Shown in pieces: positions 5,963 to 9,921 of a stretch of 9,921 nt of DNA. The first letter of the stretch is position 1. Every line of letters begins with the position of its first letter. The translations under genes were made by a program, and so were the position numbers. The stretch comes from an uncultured Clostridia bacterium. Lineage in GTDB: Bacteria > Bacillota > Clostridia > TANB77 > CAG-508. The stretch is from the NCBI GenBank assembly GCA_944386315.1, contig CALXAS010000050.1, positions 1-9,921 on the forward strand, in the 5' to 3' direction. The notes beneath the pieces are model-generated. The model searched no databases, was not told the origin of the DNA, and saw only the letters and a list, made by a program, of their open reading frames with translations.

Positions 5963-6973
5963 ATGAAACATTATTGTCCTTATTGTAATAGTGAGCAAGA
6001 ATATGATATTGATAAAAGAATTTTTAAGGAATATAAAGGAGTTGTTGTGAATGTAGAAGAGAATGTACCAATTTGTAAGAAGTGTAAAAATGAATTAATT
6101 ATTCATTCTATTGAAGATGAAAATTTAAAACGAATTTATAATAAGTATAGAGAAATGAAAAATATGATTACCCCATCCGAAATAAAAGATTTGAGAGATA
6201 AATATGATATTTCTCAAAGAGAATTAACTGCTATTTTAGATTTTGGAAAAATGACAATTAATAGATATGAAAATGGCTCTCTACCATCTAAAACTCACAG
6301 TGATTATTTAAGATTCATTTCAAAAGATGAAGATGCATTTTTTAAAAAGGTACAAGAAGCTTATTATACTCATAGAATTAACCAAAAGACATTTTCAAAA
6401 ATAGAGAATATTATGAATAAAAAATCCGTTCATCATAATAATTATGAGCTTAAATTATATATTGAAAATGAATTAAAAACATCACCTAATATTTTTAATG
6501 GTTTTAAAGTTTTAGATTTAGAAAAATTACAAAATTTAATTTCTTATATAGCGAGCAAAACTAAATTATATTTGACTAGTATGAATAAATATTTATGGTT
6601 TATAGATATGATTTCATACCATGAAAGGGCTATTTCTATTACTGGTCTTACCTATGTTCATGAACAATATGGACCTGTAATTATAAATCGTAAGTATGAG
6701 GAAATATCAAAACTAGATGACAAATATAAAAGAGAAGACACAGAAAAAAGTGACGGTAGTATGCAATCTATTATTACTAGTAATGGTAATTATGACTTAT
6801 CTTTTTTTAATAATAAGGAAATTGAAATTGTGGATTATGTTATTGGCTTGTTAGAAAATAAATCTGTAAAAGAAATTTCCAATATGTCACATAAAGAATT
6901 GGGATGGAAAAATACAGAAAGATTTGAAAAAATTTCTTTTGAATATGCTAATAATCTTAAAATATTAAAATAA
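5963..6973 (+). CDS. Antitoxin: YgiT/MqsA-type zinc finger + HTH + Panacea (DUF4065/SocA-like) domain
   Basis: A 336-residue protein in three parts. Residues 1-45 hold a zinc ribbon with Cys5/Cys8 (CPYC) and Cys38/Cys41 (CKKC). Residues 70-120 are an Xre/MqsA-type helix-turn-helix (ITPSEIKDLRDKYDISQREL, then MTINRYENGSLPS). Residues about 185-336 resemble the Panacea/SocA-like domain: LEKLQNLISYIASKTKLYLT, MNKYLWFIDMISY and YVHEQYGPV (Gly237-Pro238). In MqsA the zinc domain binds the toxin and the HTH binds the operator. Panacea is known as a toxin-neutralising domain paired with many unrelated toxins. The likely role is to neutralise the MqsR-like partner and repress the operon. Its AAGGAGG (5946-5952) overlaps the toxin stop codon, with 10 bases to the ATG, so the two are co-transcribed. 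Phage-encoded relatives of the Panacea domain exist, but nothing else phage-like lies here. Confidence 0.8.
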   Translation: MKHYCPYCNSEQEYDIDKRIFKEYKGVVVNVEENVPICKKCKNELIIHSIEDENLKRIYNKYREMKNMITPSEIKDLRDKYDISQRELTAILDFGKMTINRYENGSLPSKTHSDYLRFISKDEDAFFKKVQEAYYTHRINQKTFSKIENIMNKKSVHHNNYELKLYIENELKTSPNIFNGFKVLDLEKLQNLISYIASKTKLYLTSMNKYLWFIDMISYHERAISITGLTYVHEQYGPVIINRKYEEISKLDDKYKREDTEKSDGSMQSIITSNGNYDLSFFNNKEIEIVDYVIGLLENKSVKEISNMSHKELGWKNTERFEKISFEYANNLKILK

Positions 6974-7003
6974 GAGAAGGAAGTCTAAGTAGATTTCCTT
7001 CTC
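6974..7003 (+). terminator. Stem-loop immediately after the antitoxin stop
   Basis: GAGAAGGAAGTCT pairs with AGATTTCCTTCTC (13 bp, one wobble) around AAGT, beginning one base after the TAA. It lacks a T-tract, so termination may be weak or the element may have another role. The palindrome 7005-7041 follows at once. Confidence 0.55.
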
Positions 7004-7004
7004 A

Positions 7005-7041
7005 AAGTGTCCCACTTATCCCTGACATTTTTGGGACACTT
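7005..7041. repeat. REP-like palindrome with GTGTCCC/GGGACAC arms
   Basis: AAGTGTCCCA (7005-7014) and TGGGACACTT (7032-7041) are perfect 10-bp inverted arms around CTTATCCCTGACATTTT. They fill the space between the antitoxin and the convergent branching-enzyme gene and overlap the latter's stop codon. The G/C-rich arms stand out from the AT-rich surroundings and recall palindromes linked to REP-associated transposases. Only one copy is in this window, so repeat status is inferred. It may also terminate transcription of the GH57 gene. Confidence 0.45.
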
Positions 7042-8632
7042 ATTGATAAATCTTATAATCTATCTCTGGAAAGATGCAATCTATTTCTTGTATTTGTTTT
7101 AAAAATTTAGTATCAATGGTGTCTGTTTTGATTTGTTCATATAATTTACTAAAACGTCCAATATGGTCTTTGATTCTCTTTTTAGCATAATCTACCATGG
7201 TACCGTTTGTTATAATAAATAACCAATCGCTACTTTGAGCAAGTAGTAATTCTCTAGCACATTGATTAAGTGCTGCTATTTTGGTTTCATCTGTTTCGTT
7301 TGCATAAAGGTTAGCTAGTTCTACCATACGATTTCCGGCAACATGCAAATGTCTATGAACATAGTCGTTAGTAGGATTTAGCCACACTTCGCTATAGCCA
7401 TTAGCTCCCCAACTAGAGCGACAAGGGGTACTTACTTGGATAGATGGATATTTATCAATGTATTCTCCTGGTGTGATAAGGGCAAACTCCTCTTGATCAT
7501 AATAGATTTTTTTAAATAGAATATATAACCAGTAAGGACCTTCATACCACCAATGTCCATATAATTCAGCATCATAAGGACACAAAATAATAGGTGGTTT
7601 ATTCATGTATGGGGCGACATCATTAATTTGCTGAATACGAGAATTCATAAAATGTCCTGCTTGCATTTCAGCGGAATCTTTTGCCCATTGAAGGTTATAA
7701 TAATCTTTTTCTCCTGTTTTTCCGGTAATACGATGGTATTTAATACCAGTAGAAACACGTACACCATTAGAGGCAATATAAGGTTTGATATATTCATAAT
7801 CTTCTACATCATAGCCAATATCACGGTAAAATTCACGGTAATTAAAATCACCTGGGTAACCATTAATAGAACTCCAAACTTGTCTTGAAGATTCCATATC
7901 TCTTCCAAAGGCGACAACACCAGTAGGAGAAACAATAGGGGCATAAGTACCATAAACAGGAGTAGGGCTAGCATACAAAATACCATGAGACTCTGTGATA
8001 ACATATTCTATGCCAAATTCTTTTAGGTATTTGTCTGCCTCTGGTACATAACCACATTCTGGAAGCCAAATGCCACGAGGTTTTCTGCCAAAATACTTTT
8101 CATAAGTTTGTACACCTACTGCGATTTGTGCTTTTACGGTTTGCTCTGTAATGTATAAAATAGGGAAGTAACCATGAGTAGCACCACAAGTAATAATCTC
8201 TAATACTCCAATATCTTGAAAATGTTTAAATCCAGTAATAATATTATCATGGTAAATGTCATGAAATACATGTAAGTCATTAGAATAACGGTCAAAATAG
8301 TAGTGAGCCAGTTGATTTTCTTGAGGATTATTTTCCGTTCTCTTGATTTCCTTTTGGGCAAGTTCAATGTGTTTATTTAAATAGGCAATATATCTTTGTT
8401 GTAATAATTTATTATCTAGCATATTTAATAGAGGTGGTGTCATAGACATGGTAATACGAAAGTTTACTTTTTCTTCTACTAATTTTTGATAATTTAATAA
8501 AAGAGGAATGTAGGTTTCAGAAATGGCTTCAAATAACCATTGTTCCTCTAAATAATCTTCACTTTCTGGATGATGGATAAATGGCAAATGTGCATGTAGC
8601 ACAAAGCTAACATATCCCTTAGGTTCTTTCAT
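7040..8632 (-). CDS. GH57 1,4-alpha-glucan branching enzyme (DUF1957-type)
   Basis: Creates alpha-1,6 branches in a glycogen-like glucan by cleaving and transferring alpha-1,4 chains; cytosolic, with no signal peptide. The 530 residues carry the GH57 regions in order: HAHLPFIHHP (13-22), GATHGYFP (150-157), GIWLPECGYVPEADKYLKEF with nucleophile Glu192, CPYDAELYGHWWYEGPYW with acid Asp354, and SSWGANGYSEVWLNPTNDYV from 406. Length and spacing match the Thermus GH57 branching enzyme as I recall it (Glu184, Asp353), with a C-terminal helical DUF1957-like region. The ATG at 8632 is the only possible start nearby, since in-frame stops precede it. The GGAGAAAGGA site is 12 bases away, looser than usual. 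It lies 33 bases after a terminator that follows the DUF4912 gene, so it is fed by read-through or by a promoter I could not resolve. An amylase specificity is less likely, given the neighbouring glucan synthase. Confidence 0.92.
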   Translation of the reverse strand: MKEPKGYVSFVLHAHLPFIHHPESEDYLEEQWLFEAISETYIPLLLNYQKLVEEKVNFRITMSMTPPLLNMLDNKLLQQRYIAYLNKHIELAQKEIKRTENNPQENQLAHYYFDRYSNDLHVFHDIYHDNIITGFKHFQDIGVLEIITCGATHGYFPILYITEQTVKAQIAVGVQTYEKYFGRKPRGIWLPECGYVPEADKYLKEFGIEYVITESHGILYASPTPVYGTYAPIVSPTGVVAFGRDMESSRQVWSSINGYPGDFNYREFYRDIGYDVEDYEYIKPYIASNGVRVSTGIKYHRITGKTGEKDYYNLQWAKDSAEMQAGHFMNSRIQQINDVAPYMNKPPIILCPYDAELYGHWWYEGPYWLYILFKKIYYDQEEFALITPGEYIDKYPSIQVSTPCRSSWGANGYSEVWLNPTNDYVHRHLHVAGNRMVELANLYANETDETKIAALNQCARELLLAQSSDWLFIITNGTMVDYAKKRIKDHIGRFSKLYEQIKTDTIDTKFLKQIQEIDCIFPEIDYKIYQ

Positions 8633-8665
8633 CTGTTATCACAATCCTTTCTCCTTAGTTTTTAT

Positions 8666-8726
8666 AAAAAAAGAACCGTTTCAGGTTTGCAAAAGGCTAA
8701 ACTTTAAGTAAACCTAAAACCGTTCT
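8666..8726 (-). terminator. Intrinsic terminator between the DUF4912 gene and the GH57 gene
   Basis: On the minus strand AGAACGGTTTTAGGTTT pairs with AAACCTGAAACGGTTCT (17 positions, one mismatch, one wobble) around a 21-base loop, then T7. It begins 7 bases after the DUF4912 stop codon and would separate expression of the two genes or attenuate the second. Confidence 0.8.
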
Positions 8727-8733
8727 AGACAGA

Positions 8734-9654
8734 TTATTTAAAAGTAGAGGTAGGATTTCCCGAAGAAGGATTTGTAAATGAAAAACGAGCCGTAAAAGGG
8801 AAATCTTCCTTTTTATAAAACATAGCAAAAAGTTTTTGAATTGGTAATTTATTATCATTTTTAAAAACTGTTGGTACAATAGAAGAAATGGAAGTTACTT
8901 GTATTTGATTTGTTTTTACATTCTTAAAAGTAACTGTCTGTCCTATACTTTCAAATAAAATGTGGTCATTAGGTGTAATCATTTCGTTAGAGGAAGAAAT
9001 AGGTAAATAATCATTAGGAATAGAAACATAATGATTAATAGGGCGTCTTCCTAATTCTACACGATAATGACAGTTGCTATCTGGAAGATGCAAGTACCAA
9101 CTATTCGCAAAATCATTAATGTCAATTTCATAGCGATAATTCATGGTTTCATTATCAATAATTAAAACTGGCTTGGTATTATTAAAAAAGTATTCTCCAA
9201 AAGTGGCAATAAAATTTTCTTTATCCTTATCGGAAATATCCCAATAAACAAATAAAGTAGTTGGTGTTTGTGCTAAAATTTTTACTACTGTTTCGTTATA
9301 GCGATAAGGTAAATCATAATATTCTAAAATTTCAATTTTTTTAGTTAATTTAGATGCCTTTTTGGTAGTAGAGGTTGTTTTTCGTTTAGTAGTAGCTTTA
9401 GGTGCTACTTTTTTTGTGGTAGTTTTTTTAGAAGCAGTTGTTTTTTGGGTAGTAGCACTTCCTTTTTTCGTAGTAGTTTTTGTGGTACTAGCTTCTTTTT
9501 TTACTGTGCTTTTAGCAGTACTTGCTTTTTTTGTAGTAGCTGTTTTTTTAGGTTCTTTTGCACTAGATGAAGCCGCTTTTTTCTTACTGCTAGATACATT
9601 TGTGGTAGATTTGATTGGCTCTAATTCTGATACACTTTTTGCTTTCCTTGGCAT
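8734..9654 (-). CDS. DUF4912 protein with a long Lys/Thr/Ala/Ser-rich tail
   Basis: 306 residues. Residues 1-105 are low-complexity and strongly basic, with repeats of KKTTT, TTKK and AKEPKK, like histone H1 or AlgP tails. Residues about 108-290 are a folded domain starting DLPYRYNETVVKILAQTPTT and LFVYWDIS, the signature of DUF4912, with FANSWYLHLPDSNCHYRVELG further on. The function of DUF4912 is unknown; from memory it recurs beside GH57/DUF1957 branching enzymes and GT4-type glucan synthases, as here. A role in binding glucan or organising the glucan enzymes is conceivable, and the basic tail suggests contact with a polyanion or a surface. The ATG has AAGGAGG 7 bases upstream and a promoter about 45 bases ahead. 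No signal peptide or membrane segment is visible. Confidence 0.85.
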   Translation of the reverse strand: MPRKAKSVSELEPIKSTTNVSSSKKKAASSSAKEPKKTATTKKASTAKSTVKKEASTTKTTTKKGSATTQKTTASKKTTTKKVAPKATTKRKTTSTTKKASKLTKKIEILEYYDLPYRYNETVVKILAQTPTTLFVYWDISDKDKENFIATFGEYFFNNTKPVLIIDNETMNYRYEIDINDFANSWYLHLPDSNCHYRVELGRRPINHYVSIPNDYLPISSSNEMITPNDHILFESIGQTVTFKNVKTNQIQVTSISSIVPTVFKNDNKLPIQKLFAMFYKKEDFPFTARFSFTNPSSGNPTSTFK

Positions 9655-9696
9655 CTATTTTCCTCCTTAGTAAAACGACAAATTATTTCTACTATA

Positions 9697-9725
9697 ATAG
9701 TATATCAAAACAAAAATAAATTCAA
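9697..9725 (-). promoter_or_regulatory. Promoter of the DUF4912 gene
   Basis: On the minus strand TTGAAT (9725-9720), a 17-base spacer and TACTAT (9702-9697) precede the DUF4912 start by about 43 bases. The -10 box is one arm of a perfect inverted repeat TACTAT-A-ATAGTA (9690-9702). Confidence 0.5.
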
Positions 9726-9776
9726 TACATAAAAGAAGAAAAAATGAAAAATTTTAAAATATTTTAGAAAAAAATG

Positions 9777-9805
9777 TTTACTTTTATCAAAAGTTTGTAT
9801 ACAAT
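9777..9805 (+). promoter_or_regulatory. Promoter of the glucan synthase gene
   Basis: TTTACT (9777-9782), a 17-base spacer and TACAAT (9800-9805) lie about 55 bases before the GT4/GT5 start. Together with the DUF4912 promoter it forms a divergent control region of 205 bases (9655-9859) with no gene in it. Confidence 0.6.
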
Positions 9806-9859
9806 AAAAAATAGAAAATATACAAAAGAAAATTAAAGGAAAGGGGCTTGTATAAACAG

Positions 9860-9921
9860 ATGAAAATATTAATGTTAACATGGGAATATCCACCAAGAAT
9901 AGTGGGAGGAATTGCTAGAGT
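9860..9921 (+). CDS. Glycosyltransferase (GT4/GT5-type glucan synthase), 3' partial
   Basis: Only the first 20 residues are in the window. MKILMLTWEYPPRIVGGIAR has the N-terminal strand and the P-P-x-x-G-G-I/L-A loop that binds the nucleotide sugar in GT-B enzymes such as glycogen synthase and related GT4 proteins. It would elongate the alpha-1,4 glucan that the GH57 enzyme branches. The purine-rich AAAGGAAAGGGG (9835-9846) ends 13 bases before the ATG, which is long. An in-frame TTG at 9848 is an alternative start, giving MYKQ before the usual Met, but the family's conserved N-terminus favours ATG 9860. Confidence 0.8.
   Translation, partial: MKILMLTWEYPPRIVGGIAR

Noticed and set aside
7628..7888. 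Plus-strand open frame of 86 codons within the GH57 gene
   Set aside because: It is antisense to the conserved GH57 core and has no ribosome binding site or family resemblance.
9362..9670. Plus-strand open frame of 102 codons rich in Val/Phe/Leu, resembling a membrane protein
   Set aside because: It is the antisense of the Lys/Thr/Ala repeat coding of the DUF4912 tail; the hydrophobicity is a by-product of that composition.

Overview
The window is AT-rich, with strong AGGAGG-type ribosome binding sites, consensus -35/-10 promoters with 17-bp spacers, and intrinsic terminators. It carries a YtxC-type sporulation family gene and a Clostridia-style pseudopilin relic. This points to a low-GC, endospore-lineage Bacillota of class Clostridia, probably an uncultured gut or anaerobic-consortium member. 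The assignment is inference from gene content; there is no rRNA or other taxonomic marker.

Left part (1-1293): the last codons of an unknown gene, a hairpin that can act as its terminator, then a broken type IV pseudopilin-like gene. That gene has lost its start and signal region and carries a second frameshift before a long Asn/Tyr/Ser-rich C-terminal domain. A terminator closes it, and a promoter is embedded in the 3' arm of that terminator.

Middle left (1281-4557, + strand): a three-gene operon of an HD-domain phosphohydrolase, SecD and SecF, closed by a perfect 15-bp terminator. SecD and SecF are strongly divergent: SecF ends after about four membrane segments, and the membrane motifs with the proton-relay aspartates are not recognisable in either. 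A single-domain rhodanese follows, whose best ribosome binding site belongs to a short upstream frame (+1 shift needed). It converges on ytxC.

Middle (4558-5407, - strand): ytxC, split by one extra base in a homopolymer; removing that base restores a full-length protein of 282 residues.

Middle right (5529-7041, + strand): a self-contained toxin-antitoxin operon. A near-consensus promoter drives a small MqsR-like toxin, then an antitoxin that joins a YgiT/MqsA-type zinc finger, an HTH and a C-terminal Panacea/SocA-like (DUF4065) domain. Two hairpins follow, one resembling REP-type palindromes.

Right part (7040-9921): an alpha-glucan (glycogen-like) block. A GH57 branching enzyme and a DUF4912 protein with a Lys/Thr/Ala/Ser-rich tail lie on the - strand. 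They diverge from the start of a GT4/GT5-type glucan synthase on the + strand, cut by the window edge. The synthase would elongate the glucan and GH57 would branch it; DUF4912 is a co-occurring factor of unknown role.

The most notable items are the Panacea-fused antitoxin with its MqsR-like toxin, the unusual short SecD/SecF pair, and the cluster of frameshifts in the first 5.4 kb. No CRISPR array, tRNA, rRNA, transposase or reverse transcriptase gene was seen.
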